This document shows positions 50,070 to 58,727 of a stretch of DNA of 64,000 nt, in pieces; position 1 is the first letter of the stretch, and every line of letters starts with the position of its first letter. The position numbers and the translations under genes were made by a program. This DNA comes from Streptomyces sp. NBC_00557 (GTDB lineage Bacteria > Actinomycetota > Actinomycetes > Streptomycetales > Streptomycetaceae). The stretch is taken from assembly GCF_036345995.1 (NCBI RefSeq), contig NZ_CP107796.1, forward strand, positions 3,100,001-3,164,000. The letters are read 5' to 3'. A model generated the notes under the pieces. It had not been told where the DNA came from. It saw nothing but the letters and a program-made list of their open reading frames with translations, and ran no database searches.

Positions 50070-51196
50070 CACGCCACCTCCTGCTTCTTCGTCGGGGCGG
50101 CGGCCTGGGCCGCGAGTTCGGCGCCGACCTTCTGCTGCTGGCGCTTGAGGCCGTAGCGCCGTACGACCTCGTAGGCGATCACGACGCACAGGACGATCAC
50201 GCCCTGGATGACGCCGAGGATCTCCTTGTCGTAGCCCTGGAACTCCAGGTGGTTGGTGGTGCGCTCCAGAAAGCCCCAGAGCAGAGCGCCGAGCGCGATG
50301 CCGATCGGGTGGTTGCGGCCGAGCAGCGCGATGGCGATGCCGGTGAAGCCGATGCCCGTCGGGAAGTCGTTGCTGTACTGGTAGCTCTCGTTGAGCAGGG
50401 TCGGCATGCCGATCAGACCGGCCACCGCGCCCGAGATGACCATGCTGGTGGCGACCATCTTCTTCACCGACACACCGCTCGCGGCGGCCGCGCTCTCGGA
50501 CTGGCCGACGGTGCGCAGGTCGAAGCCGAACCGGGTGCGGCCGAGGACGAACCAGTACGCGATGCCGACGGCGGCGGCGAGGAAGATGAAGCCGTCGAGG
50601 TCGCCCGCCGGGCCGGTGTGGATGAGGAAGAAGTGCGAGGCCGACGGGAGCGGCTTGGTGGCGACGACCGTGCCGCCCTGGTAGAGCTTGGCCAGCTTCC
50701 CGGGCTGGAGCAGGTAACCGATGATCGCGGTGGCGATCGCGTTCAGCATGATGGTCGAGATGACCTCGCTGACGCCCCGGGTGACCTTCAGGACACCGGC
50801 GATGGCGGCCCACACGGCGCCGGTCGCCATGGCGCCCAGCAGGATCAGCAGGATGGAGAGCCAGCCGGGCAGGGTCAGCGCGCCGCCGAGGACGGCGGCG
50901 AAGAACGCGGCAAGCCGGTACTGGCCGTCGACGCCGATGTTGAACAGGTTCATCCGGAAGCCGATGGCCACGGAGATACCCGCCAGGTAGTACGTCGTCG
51001 CCTTGTTCAGGATGTAGACCTGGCTGTCGCTCGCGAAGCCGTAGGTCACCATGTCGTTGAAGGCGGGGCCCGGGTTCTTGCCCGTCGCGAGGATCACCAG
51101 GGCGGTGACGACGATACCGGCGACGACCGCCAGCAGCGGTGCGGCGATCCCGAGGAGCAGCCGCTCCTTGTCGATCCGTGAGGTCAGCTTGTTCAT
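50069..51196 (-). CDS. Nucleoside ABC transporter permease 1 (NupP/YufP-like)
   Basis: The 375-residue permease has eight to ten transmembrane helices. GFRMNLFNIGVDGQYRLAAFFAA and the cytoplasmic loop LRTVGQSESAAAASGVSVKK are characteristic. The C-terminal tail is Ala/Gln-rich. ATG 51196 overlaps the ATPase stop (ATGA). It works with permease 2, the ATPase and the BMP lipoprotein to import nucleosides. Confidence 0.92.
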   Translation of the reverse strand: MNKLTSRIDKERLLLGIAAPLLAVVAGIVVTALVILATGKNPGPAFNDMVTYGFASDSQVYILNKATTYYLAGISVAIGFRMNLFNIGVDGQYRLAAFFAAVLGGALTLPGWLSILLILLGAMATGAVWAAIAGVLKVTRGVSEVISTIMLNAIATAIIGYLLQPGKLAKLYQGGTVVATKPLPSASHFFLIHTGPAGDLDGFIFLAAAVGIAYWFVLGRTRFGFDLRTVGQSESAAAASGVSVKKMVATSMVISGAVAGLIGMPTLLNESYQYSNDFPTGIGFTGIAIALLGRNHPIGIALGALLWGFLERTTNHLEFQGYDKEILGVIQGVIVLCVVIAYEVVRRYGLKRQQQKVGAELAAQAAAPTKKQEVA

Positions 51197-52752
51197 CGCT
51201 CGTCGTCCTCTGTGTGCTCCAGGTGGCCGGTGGCCGCACCCGTCATGGCGGAGCCCAGCTCTTCGGGGGTGATGGTGGCGGGGTCGGCGTCGGCGACCAG
51301 GCGGCCGCGGTACATCACCCGCAGGGTGTCGGAGAGCCCGATCAGCTCGTCCAGGTCCGCGGAGATCAGCAGCACGGCCAGGCCCTCGCGGCGGGCCTCG
51401 CGGATGTGGTCCCAGATGGCCGCCTGGGCGCCGACGTCCACGCCCCGGGTGGGGTGGGCGGCGATGAGCAGCTTGGGGGCGTGGCTCATCTCGCGGCCGA
51501 CGATCAGCTTCTGCTGGTTGCCGCCGGACAGCGAGGCCGCGGTCACGTCGATGCCGGGGGTGCGGACGTCGTACGCCCGCACGATCCGCTCGGTGTCGGC
51601 GCGGGCCGCCTTGATGTCGAGGAGCCGGCCGCGCGCGTTGGGCTTCTCGGTGACGTGGCCGAGGATGCGGTTCTCCCACAGCGGGGCTTCCAGCAGCAGG
51701 CCGTGGCGGTGGCGGTCCTCGGGGATGTAGCCGATGCCGGCCTCGCGGCGGTCGCGGGTGGCGGCGTGGGAGATGTCGGCGCCGTCGAGCGTGACGACGC
51801 CGGCGTCCGGCTGGCGCATGCCCATGATCGCCTCGACCAGCTCGGACTGGCCGTTGCCCTCCACGCCGGCGATGCCCAGGACCTCGCCCCGGTGGATGGT
51901 GAAGGAGATCTGGTCCAGGATGATGCGCTCGATGCCCTCGAGGTCGGTCTGTGCGAGGTGCAGCCCCTCGACCTTGAGCACGGGGACGTCCGTGACGGTG
52001 GACTCCTCGGTCTCCGGGGTGGGCAGTTCGCTGCCGACCATCAGCTCGGCGAGCTGCTTGGGGGTGGTGCCCTGGGGCGAGACCGTGCCCACCGTCGTAC
52101 CGCGCCGTATGACGGTGATCTCGTCGGCGACCGACAGCACCTCGCCCAGCTTGTGGGAGATGAAGATGACGGTGAGGCCCTCGGACTTCAGCTCGCGCAG
52201 GTTGTCGAAGAGCGCGTCCACCTCCTGCGGCACGAGCACGGCGGTGGGCTCGTCGAGGATGAGGGTCTTGGCGCCGCGGTAGAGGACCTTGAGGATCTCC
52301 ACGCGCTGGCGGTCGGCGACGCCCAGCTCCTCCACCAGCACGTCCGGGCGGACGTTCAGGCCGTACGCGTCGGAGATCTCCTTGATCTTCGCGCGGGCCC
52401 TGTTCCCGATGCCGTACAGCTTCTCCGCGCCGAGGACGACGTTCTCCAGCACGGTGAGGTTGTCGGCGAGCATGAAGTGCTGGTGCACCATGCCGATACC
52501 GCGGGCGATGGCGTCGCCGGGGTTGTGGAAGACGACCTGTTCGCCGTTCACGGTGATGGTGCCCTCGTCCGGCTGCTGCATGCCGTAGAGGATCTTCATG
52601 AGGGTGGACTTGCCGGCGCCGTTCTCGCCGCACAGGGCGTGGACGGTGCCCGTGCGGACCGTGATGTCGATGTCGCGGTTGGCGACGACGCCGGGGAAGC
52701 GCTTGGTGATGCCGCGCAGTTCGACGGCAGCGGGAGGGCTGGACGCGTTGAT
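51193..52752 (-). CDS. Nucleoside ABC transporter ATP-binding protein, apparent ATC start
   Basis: The protein has two fused nucleotide-binding domains, as in sugar and nucleoside importers: Walker A GENGAGKST at 42-50, signature around VADRQRVEILK, then a second domain with GVEGNGQSE and SLSGGNQQKLI. With a start at ATC 52752 it is 519 residues, normal for the family. No in-frame ATG, GTG or TTG exists between the upstream in-frame stop (near 52828) and the internal ATG at 52599, which would delete Walker A. GAGGAG lies 8-9 nt before the ATC. Explanations are initiation at ATC, at the CTG of codon 12, or a sequence error. The regulon operator (one mismatch) is 76 nt upstream. Confidence 0.88.
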   Translation of the reverse strand: MNASSPPAAVELRGITKRFPGVVANRDIDITVRTGTVHALCGENGAGKSTLMKILYGMQQPDEGTITVNGEQVVFHNPGDAIARGIGMVHQHFMLADNLTVLENVVLGAEKLYGIGNRARAKIKEISDAYGLNVRPDVLVEELGVADRQRVEILKVLYRGAKTLILDEPTAVLVPQEVDALFDNLRELKSEGLTVIFISHKLGEVLSVADEITVIRRGTTVGTVSPQGTTPKQLAELMVGSELPTPETEESTVTDVPVLKVEGLHLAQTDLEGIERIILDQISFTIHRGEVLGIAGVEGNGQSELVEAIMGMRQPDAGVVTLDGADISHAATRDRREAGIGYIPEDRHRHGLLLEAPLWENRILGHVTEKPNARGRLLDIKAARADTERIVRAYDVRTPGIDVTAASLSGGNQQKLIVGREMSHAPKLLIAAHPTRGVDVGAQAAIWDHIREARREGLAVLLISADLDELIGLSDTLRVMYRGRLVADADPATITPEELGSAMTGAATGHLEHTEDDER

Positions 52753-52827
52753 GGCGCACTCTCCTCGGGGAAAGGGGCTGCGGGGGGAGGTGGCGGGCGT
52801 CGGCGACGCTAGCGCGGCAACTCCACG

Positions 52828-52839
52828 CTACACGCGTAG
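52828..52839. promoter_or_regulatory. Regulon operator CTACACGCGTAG upstream of the ABC ATPase
   Basis: One mismatch from the CTACGCGCGTAG palindrome. It lies 76 nt before the ATC start, between the BMP terminator and the ATPase gene, so the ATPase-permease-cdd-deoA genes may have their own regulated promoter. Confidence 0.62.
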
Positions 52840-52856
52840 AGTTGACACATTGTTAT

Positions 52857-52898
52857 GGCTCGGCGGGGGGCTGGAGGAAGCCGCCCCCGCGCCGAGCC
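52857..52898 (-). terminator. Terminator of the BMP lipoprotein gene
   Basis: GGCTCGGC (52857-52864) pairs with GCCGAGCC (52891-52898), with an inner GGGGG/CCCCC stem and a GC bulge; 57 nt after the stop on the minus strand. Confidence 0.7.
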
Positions 52899-52954
52899 TC
52901 AGGTCCGGCGGTGCGTCCGGACCGCCTGGTCGGCGGTCGGCCGCACCGGTCGGG

Positions 52955-54013
52955 TCACGGGGTCGTCTTGACCTTGATCTGGCCGTCGACGATCTTCTTC
53001 TTCGCGGCGTCCAGCTTGGGCTGGATGTCGCTGATGAAGCCGCCGCTGGTGGACAGCGAGACGCCGTTCTTGGCGAGCGAGTAGGTGTTGAGGCCGACCA
53101 GCGGCTTGCCGTCGTGGACGGACTTGATGAAGTCGTACACGCCGACGTCGACGTTCTTGACCATGGAGGTCAGGATCGAGCTCTTGTACTGGGCCAGACC
53201 CGGGATGTTGTACTGGTCGGAGTCCACACCGATGGCCCACGCGCCCTTGGCGCCGTGCACGGCCTCGATCGCACCGTTGCCGGAGGAGCCGGCGGCCGAG
53301 TAGATCACGTCGGCGCCGTTGTCCAGCATGCCCTGCGCGGCCTCCTTGCCCTTGTCGGGGCTGGAGAAGCCGGAGGTGTCCGAGCCGTGGCTCAGGTACT
53401 GGACCTGGACCTTGACCTTCGGGTTGGTGTCGTGGACGCCCTGGACGTAGCCCGCCTCGAACTTCTTGATCAGCGGGACGTCGACACCGCCGATGAAGCC
53501 GACGTGGTCCTTCTTGGTCTTCAGCGCGGCGGCGACACCGGCGAGGTAGGAGCCCTGCTCCTCGGTGAACGTGATGCTGTCGACGTTCTTGGCGTTCACG
53601 ACCGAGTCGACGATGCCGAAGCTGGTCTTCGGGTACTTCGCGGCGATCTTGGTCACGGCCGGAGCGTAGGAGAAGCCGACGGCGACGATCGGGTTGTAGC
53701 CCGCGTCCGCCAGGTCCGACAGCCGCTGCTCGCGGTCGGCCTCGGTGTCGGAGGTCTTGGCGGTCAGCTCCTTGATCGAGCCGCCGAACTCGCTCTTGGC
53801 CTTGTCGGCGCCGCGCGCGGCGGAGTCGTTGAACGAGCGGTCACCACGGCCGCCGACGTCGTAGGCGAGGCCGATCTTGATGCCCTTGCCGCCGCCCGAG
53901 GAGGCGGAGGAGGAGGCGTTGTTGTCGGAGGACGTGCTGCCACACGCGGTGGCAGTCAGTGCGAGGGCTGCGGTGGCGGCACACGCAGCGGAGATCTTGG
54001 CTACCCGGCGCAC
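52955..54013 (-). CDS. BMP-family nucleoside-binding lipoprotein
   Basis: The 352-residue lipoprotein has a signal with lipobox TATAC (Cys24) and a Ser/Asn-rich linker. A BMP/PnrA periplasmic-binding fold follows, recognised by GLAYDVGGRGDRSFNDSAARGADKAK and IVAVGFSYAPAVTKIAAKYP, and the DVIYSAAGSSGNGAIEA ligand strand. PnrA relatives bind purine nucleosides. It delivers nucleosides to the permeases downstream. The GTG start has AAGGAG 7 nt upstream. I recall S. coelicolor having two such genes in tandem here; only one is present in this window. The gene ends at its own terminator, so it may be made in excess over the transporter. Confidence 0.93.
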   Translation of the reverse strand: MRRVAKISAACAATAALALTATACGSTSSDNNASSSASSGGGKGIKIGLAYDVGGRGDRSFNDSAARGADKAKSEFGGSIKELTAKTSDTEADREQRLSDLADAGYNPIVAVGFSYAPAVTKIAAKYPKTSFGIVDSVVNAKNVDSITFTEEQGSYLAGVAAALKTKKDHVGFIGGVDVPLIKKFEAGYVQGVHDTNPKVKVQVQYLSHGSDTSGFSSPDKGKEAAQGMLDNGADVIYSAAGSSGNGAIEAVHGAKGAWAIGVDSDQYNIPGLAQYKSSILTSMVKNVDVGVYDFIKSVHDGKPLVGLNTYSLAKNGVSLSTSGGFISDIQPKLDAAKKKIVDGQIKVKTTP

Positions 54014-54118
54014 GGGAAGGCTCCTTCACCTGACCTGAGCGCCGTGTCGGCGCTTGATGTGAGCACCATGCCAGTGCTCGAGCCGGAACGCCCCGGCGGC
54101 GTCGGCTTCGCGGCATCG

Positions 54119-54130
54119 TAACGCGCGTAG
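54119..54130. promoter_or_regulatory. Degenerate regulon operator TAACGCGCGTAG upstream of the BMP gene
   Basis: The right half GCGTAG and the core match the palindrome exactly; two mismatches are in the left arm. It overlaps TACGAT (minus strand 54120-54115), a possible -10, 106 nt before the GTG. Confidence 0.5.
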
Positions 54131-54268
54131 ATGTCGCAAAAAACCCCCTCTCGAAGCCGTTATCGATTCGAGGCAAACAGCGCCTGAACTCGCGCTCTCG
54201 ACCCGTCGCGCGCGGTGTTGCGGAGCGTGCACGAATGGCTTACGACCGTGTTGCGCACGCCGCCGAAA

Positions 54269-54292
54269 CGCCCCCGGGCCCCGCCGGGGGCG
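54269..54292 (-). terminator. Terminator of the M20 amidohydrolase gene
   Basis: 9-bp stem CGCCCCCGG (54269-54277) / CCGGGGGCG (54284-54292), followed on the minus strand by TTTCGGC; 32 nt after the stop. Confidence 0.72.
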
Positions 54293-54323
54293 CACTCCGG
54301 GGGCGCTGCGCGGAGGGCGGGCC

Positions 54324-55571
54324 TCAGCCCTGCGCGCCGTTGGGCTCCAGGAAGGCCGCCGCCGTGAACATCTCCACGCCGACCTTGATCGCGTGCTCGT
54401 CGGCGTCGAAGTCGCCCTGGTGGAGATCGCGTACGATCCGGTCGCCCGGCCGCCGCACCCCGAGGCGGGCCATGGCGCCGGGAACCTGCTCCAGGTACCA
54501 GGAGAAGTCCTCGCCGCCCAGGCTCTGCTCGGTGCTCTCGACGGAGTCCCGGCCGCGGCGGGCGGCCATGGCCCGGCGCAGCAGGTCGGTGGACTCGCGG
54601 TCGTTCACGACCGGCGGCACCCCGCGCACATAGGTGATCTCGGACTTGGCGCGGTGCAGGGTGGCGACCTCGTCGATGGCCGCGTGCACGATGTCGGGGG
54701 CCTGCCGCCAGGCCTCCAGGTCCAGGCAGCGGATGGTCCCGGACAGCTCGGCGTGCTGCGGGATCACGTTCGGCGCGTGGCCCGACTCGATCCGGCCCCA
54801 GGTGAGGACCAGCCCGGCGCGGGTGTCGACGCGGCGGGCGATCAGCGCGGGCACGTCGACGGCGACGCGGGCGGCGGCGGTGACGAGGTCGGTGGTCAGA
54901 TGCGGCCGGGCGGTGTGCCCGCCGGGTCCGTCCAGGGCGATCTCCAGCCGGTCGCACGCGCTGGTGATCGCTCCGTGCCGCAGCCCGATCTTCCCGGCGT
55001 CCAGCCGCGGGTCGCAGTGCACGGCGAGGATCCGCTCCACCCCCTTGAGGGCCCCGTCCTCGATGGCGTCCAGCGCGCCGCCGGGCAGCACCTCCTCGGC
55101 GGGCTGGAAGATCAGCCGCACCGGCCGGGGCAGCAGGCCCTTGGCGTGCAGGTCGGCGAGGACGAGCCCGGTGCCGAGCACGACGGTCGTATGCACGTCA
55201 TGGCCGCAGGCGTGCGCCCGGTCGGGGACGGTCGACCGGTACGGGCAGTCGTCCTTGGTGTCGGGGATGGGCAGGGCGTCGATGTCCGCGCGCAGCGCCA
55301 GCAGCGGGAGGGAGGACCGCGCGCCCTCCCCCGGGCCGATGTCGCACACGAGTCCCGTGCCCTTGGCGAGCACCCGGGGCCGGAGTCCGGCCGCCTCCAG
55401 CCGCTCCTTGATCGCGGCGGTCGTACGGAACTCCTGATTGCCCAGCTCGGGGTGCATGTGCAGGTCGCGACGGAAGGCGACGAGCTCGGCGTGCAGGGCT
55501 TCGCTCAGCACGCCGGGGAGCACATCCCCCGCGAGGCCGGCCTCGGACTCTAGGGACATCAATTGCTTCAC
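54324..55571 (-). CDS. M20-family amidohydrolase (hippurate hydrolase/aminoacylase-like)
   Basis: Metal-dependent peptidase/amidohydrolase of 415 residues. Metal-site motifs are ACGHDVHTTVVLG (about 120-132), FQPAEEVLPGG (about 154-164) and HCDPRL, with dimerisation-domain segment DGPGGHTARPH. The N-terminal RRDLHMHPELGNQEF is typical of the AmhX/HipO/IAA-hydrolase group, which cleave N-acyl amino acids. It starts at GTG 55571, with TACCCT ending seven bases upstream (leaderless); ATG 55559 is the alternative. Upstream is a separate divergent methyltransferase. Confidence 0.9.
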   Translation of the reverse strand: MKQLMSLESEAGLAGDVLPGVLSEALHAELVAFRRDLHMHPELGNQEFRTTAAIKERLEAAGLRPRVLAKGTGLVCDIGPGEGARSSLPLLALRADIDALPIPDTKDDCPYRSTVPDRAHACGHDVHTTVVLGTGLVLADLHAKGLLPRPVRLIFQPAEEVLPGGALDAIEDGALKGVERILAVHCDPRLDAGKIGLRHGAITSACDRLEIALDGPGGHTARPHLTTDLVTAAARVAVDVPALIARRVDTRAGLVLTWGRIESGHAPNVIPQHAELSGTIRCLDLEAWRQAPDIVHAAIDEVATLHRAKSEITYVRGVPPVVNDRESTDLLRRAMAARRGRDSVESTEQSLGGEDFSWYLEQVPGAMARLGVRRPGDRIVRDLHQGDFDADEHAIKVGVEMFTAAAFLEPNGAQG

Positions 55572-55793
55572 CCTCTGAAGGGTAGGACGCCCGGCTGATC
55601 AAGTACCCCTCGATCAACAAAAGTTCAGCCCGTTAGGGGAATAAAATCTGACCGGCGGACGCATGGCGGCGGACACTGATGGGTAGAACCCTTCTTTCCT
55701 CCTTCCACGGATACCACGCCTCGCTGCAGTCACGCTCGCCATGTCCACGAACCGGACTACAGCGCGGCCTCCCTCCCGCTAGGGTCCGCAGTC

Positions 55794-56471
55794 GTGACCG
55801 ACGCGACCGAGAACCTGCCCGCCGACGCGACCGAACCCTTCCTCCGCACGACCCGCGCCTCCTACGACGCGATCGCCAAGGACTACGCCGCGCAGTTCCC
55901 GGCCGGCGACTGGCACCCCCTGGACCGGACGGTGATCACCGCGTTCGCCGAGCTGGTCACCCGGCACGGCACGGCCCCCGTGGCCGACCTGGGCAGCGGC
56001 CCCGGCCATGTCACCGCGCTCCTCGACGAGCTGGGCGTCCCCGCCTTCGGCGTCGACCTCTCCCCGGCCATGGTGGCGCTCGCCCGTGAGAGCTACCCGC
56101 GGCTGCGTTTCCACATCGGCTCCATGACGTCCCTGGACCTGCCGGACGCCACCCTGGGCGGCATCCTCGCCCTGTACTCGACGATCCACGTGCCCGACGA
56201 CCGCCTGCCCGCGGCGTTCGCCGAATTCCACCGCACCCTGCAGTCCGGCGGGCACGCCCTCCTCGCCTTCCAGACGACCGACGCGCCCGGCAGTCTGCAC
56301 CTGCCGGAGCGCTTCGGCCACGAGATCGACCTCGACTACTACTGGCGCACCCCGGAGCAGATCACCGCGTTCCTGACGGAGGCGGGCCTGGAACTGGTGG
56401 CGACGATCCGCCGCGAGCCGGCCGGCGAGGAGACCCGGGCCCGCGCCTTCGTCCTGGCCCGCAAGAGCTGA
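55794..56471 (+). CDS. SAM-dependent methyltransferase, class I
   Basis: The 225-residue protein has a Rossmann methyltransferase fold. Motif I is VADLGSGPGHVTALLDE (about 62-78), the acidic residue ending strand 2 is in FGVDLSPAMV, and motif IV is GILALYSTIHV. The substrate is unknown. TAGGGT ends eight bases before GTG 55794, close to leaderless spacing. It is convergent with the sialic-acid-type cluster. Confidence 0.85.
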   Translation: MTDATENLPADATEPFLRTTRASYDAIAKDYAAQFPAGDWHPLDRTVITAFAELVTRHGTAPVADLGSGPGHVTALLDELGVPAFGVDLSPAMVALARESYPRLRFHIGSMTSLDLPDATLGGILALYSTIHVPDDRLPAAFAEFHRTLQSGGHALLAFQTTDAPGSLHLPERFGHEIDLDYYWRTPEQITAFLTEAGLELVATIRREPAGEETRARAFVLARKS

Positions 56472-56570
56472 GCCCGCGCTGCCGGCGGTGGCGCCGGCTG
56501 CGCGGGTTCGGCCCTCGCCGTCGGCGGCGCGGGTACTGCGGGCTCAGCCTCTGACCCCGCTGGGGCCTGG

Positions 56571-57737
56571 TCAGGCCGGGCTCACCGCCGCCAGGCGGTG
56601 TACGTCGCGGGCCGTGCCCGTCACGCCCGACAGGAAGCCCTGCGCTCGCGGGGACGCGTTCTCCGTGAGCCAGGTCGGGTCGATGTCGCACACCGCGACC
56701 CGCACCCCGGTGCCCGCCAGCGCGAGCGGCAGGGTGTGGACGACCGTGGAGGGGAAGCTGAGGACCGTACGGCCTATGGGGCCCCGGCGGGCGATCAGTT
56801 CCAGGGGGAGATCGGGGCGGACGATCTCCAGGCCGGTCTCGGCGGCCAGCCGGTGGAGTTTCTCCGCGCTCTCCCTGCGGTGCGCGAAGTAGCGTGTCGC
56901 GCCGTGGGTCTTGGACAGGTGGCGGACCGCCTCCAGGTAGGCCTCGCCGTCCACGACTCCCGTCTCCACCAGGGACGTGCCCACCATGTCCGCGCCTTTG
57001 GAGATGCGCGGCGGCCCGAAGCGGGCCCGGGTCCAGGAGAAGTCGTTCGCGGTGACCGTCACCCCGTCCGGGGCCTCGGTCACCGGCATGGAGGAGAAGA
57101 TCTCCACCCTGCGGCGCGCGCTCGGTGTGAGCCGGCGGCGGGCCGAGGAGGACACCGGGGCGAAGAGCAGGTCCCTCGCGCCGGGGCGGCCGCCCTTGCG
57201 GTGCCAGCGCACCAGGCGTTCGCCGCGGGCGAGCTGGGCGACGAACTCCATCGTCGCGGTGCCGTCGTCGACCACGACCAGGTCCTGGGCCCGGGTGATC
57301 GTCAGCAGCAGCTGCACGTACCGGGAGAACGGGTCTCCCATGACGATCCGGCCGGCCCTGCGCAGCGGGCCCGCGAGGCCGCCGATCGTCGAGAACGGCG
57401 CGGCCGTGCCGCCGCGCGCGTCCTCCCAGCGCACCCGGTACCCCTCGTCCCGGGCCAGGTCCGCCATACGGCGCAGCTGGCCCCGGGTCATGGGGTCGGT
57501 CGGAGACAGGACGACCACCGTGAGGTCCGCGCCGGCCGGTGCCCGGTCGCCGGCCGCCGTCCGCCGCAGCTGCGCCGGCACGGAAGGCAGCGGGCCGGAG
57601 CCCGGCAGCGGGTCCTGCTCGGCGCCGCGCAGTCCGTGCAGGTGCGCCCACTCCAGCACGTTCAGCAGCTGGACCGGGCTCTCCACGAAGGCGAGCGTGC
57701 GGGGAGGGTGGCCGGCGTGACCGGCGCGGGGGCTCAT
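56571..57737 (-). CDS. Probable glycosyltransferase, nonulosonate-polymer cluster
   Basis: The 388-residue cytoplasmic protein begins TLAFVESPVQLLNVLEW (about 14-30), a segment like the start of bacterial sialyl- and polysialyltransferase-like GT-B proteins. Other features are VVVDDGTATMEFVAQ (about 145-159), RVEIFSSMP, and FAHRRESAEKLHRLA near the C-terminal half, consistent with a nucleotide-sugar-binding second domain. No exact family is recognised by me. It is the last gene of the neuA-neuB operon, 38 nt after neuB, and probably transfers or polymerises the nonulosonic acid made by its neighbours. Confidence 0.72.
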   Translation of the reverse strand: MSPRAGHAGHPPRTLAFVESPVQLLNVLEWAHLHGLRGAEQDPLPGSGPLPSVPAQLRRTAAGDRAPAGADLTVVVLSPTDPMTRGQLRRMADLARDEGYRVRWEDARGGTAAPFSTIGGLAGPLRRAGRIVMGDPFSRYVQLLLTITRAQDLVVVDDGTATMEFVAQLARGERLVRWHRKGGRPGARDLLFAPVSSSARRRLTPSARRRVEIFSSMPVTEAPDGVTVTANDFSWTRARFGPPRISKGADMVGTSLVETGVVDGEAYLEAVRHLSKTHGATRYFAHRRESAEKLHRLAAETGLEIVRPDLPLELIARRGPIGRTVLSFPSTVVHTLPLALAGTGVRVAVCDIDPTWLTENASPRAQGFLSGVTGTARDVHRLAAVSPA

Positions 57738-57775
57738 CGGCGTACGACCGTCCCGTCGTAAGGGGATCAGAACAC

Positions 57776-58714
57776 TCAGACCGTGACCGGCTCGCCCGCC
57801 GCCGCCGCGATCTCCGCCTCGGCGACGACACCGGCGACACGGCGCAGCTTCTTCATCGGGGCCAGCTCGGAGTCGTAGACCTTCTTGACGCCGTCGCCCA
57901 GGGAGGCCTCGATGACGCGGATGTCGCGGACCAGGCGCTCCAGGCCCTGCGGCTCCACCGAGGCGGCCTGGTCGGAGCCCCACATGGCGCGGTCGAGGGT
58001 GATGTGGCGCTCGACGAACACGGCGCCCAGGGCGACCGCGGCCAGCGTGGTCTGCAGGCCGGTCTCGTGGCCGGAGTAGCCGATCGGGACGTTCGGGTAC
58101 TCCTTCTCCAGCGTGTTGATCACGCGGAGGTTCAGCTCCTCGGCCTTCGCCGGGTAGGTCGAGGTGGCGTGGCACATGAGGATGTTGTCGGAGCCGAGGA
58201 CCTCGACCGCGTGGCGGATCTGCTTCGGGGTCGACATGCCGGTGGAGAGGATGACGGTGCGGCCGGTGGCGCGCAGGGCGCGCAGCAGCTCGTCGTCGGT
58301 CAGGGACGCGGACGCGACCTTGTGGGCGGGCAGGTCGAACTTCTCGAGGAAGGCGACGGCCTCGGTGTCCCACGGGGAGGCGAACCAGTCGATCCCCTTC
58401 TCCTTGCAGTACTCGTCGATCTGGCGGTACTCGTCCTCGCCGAACTCCACGCGGTGGCGGTAGTCGATGTAGGTCATCCGGCCCCAGGGGGTGTCGCGCT
58501 CGATGTCCCACTGGTCGCGCGGGGTGCAGATCTCCGGGGTGCGCTTCTGGAACTTGACCGCGTCGCAGCCGGCCGCGGCGGCCACGTCGATCAGCTTGAA
58601 CGCGTTCTCCAGCTCACCGTTGTGGTTGATGCCGATCTCGCCGCAGATGTAGACGGGCTTGCCCGGGCCGACCTCGCGGGAACCGAACGTACGCAGACGG
58701 GAGTTGGTGCTCAT
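57776..58714 (-). CDS. neuB: N-acetylneuraminate/Kdn synthase family protein
   Basis: NeuB-type TIM barrel of 312 residues: GEIGINHNGELENAFKLIDVAAAAGCDAVKFQKR at the start, LPAHKVASASLTDDELLRA, STGMSTPKQI, and GYSGHETGLQTTLAAVALGAVFVERHITLD with the metal-binding His. It condenses phosphoenolpyruvate with a hexose to give a nonulosonic acid. The C-terminal antifreeze-like (SAF) domain of typical NeuB (about 350 residues) is absent, which is common for Kdn/phospho-sugar synthases. ATG 58714 has AAGGA upstream; an extension to 58795 has no homology. 13 nt after the NeuA-HAD gene. Confidence 0.9.
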   Translation of the reverse strand: MSTNSRLRTFGSREVGPGKPVYICGEIGINHNGELENAFKLIDVAAAAGCDAVKFQKRTPEICTPRDQWDIERDTPWGRMTYIDYRHRVEFGEDEYRQIDEYCKEKGIDWFASPWDTEAVAFLEKFDLPAHKVASASLTDDELLRALRATGRTVILSTGMSTPKQIRHAVEVLGSDNILMCHATSTYPAKAEELNLRVINTLEKEYPNVPIGYSGHETGLQTTLAAVALGAVFVERHITLDRAMWGSDQAASVEPQGLERLVRDIRVIEASLGDGVKKVYDSELAPMKKLRRVAGVVAEAEIAAAAGEPVTV

Positions 58715-58727
58715 CAGGGAGATGTCC

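Larger units (their letters stand above)
54014..54323. other. 310-bp intergenic region upstream of the BMP gene
   Basis: No gene is supported. It contains the BMP ribosome site, an inverted repeat GAGCAC-N7-GTGCTC (54061-54079), the degenerate regulon operator at 54119-54130 overlapping a TACGAT -10-like element, and the terminator of the upstream M20 gene at 54269-54292. Confidence 0.6.

Noticed and set aside
52600..52759. GTG at 52759 as the ABC ATPase start with a later frameshift
   Set aside because: That GTG is in a different frame, the one of the downstream permease, and would need a frameshift. The correct frame is continuous from the ATC, so a frameshift is not needed.
52842..52847. 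Perfect TTGACA on the plus strand
   Set aside because: No plus-strand gene follows it and no fitting -10 lies 16-18 bp downstream.
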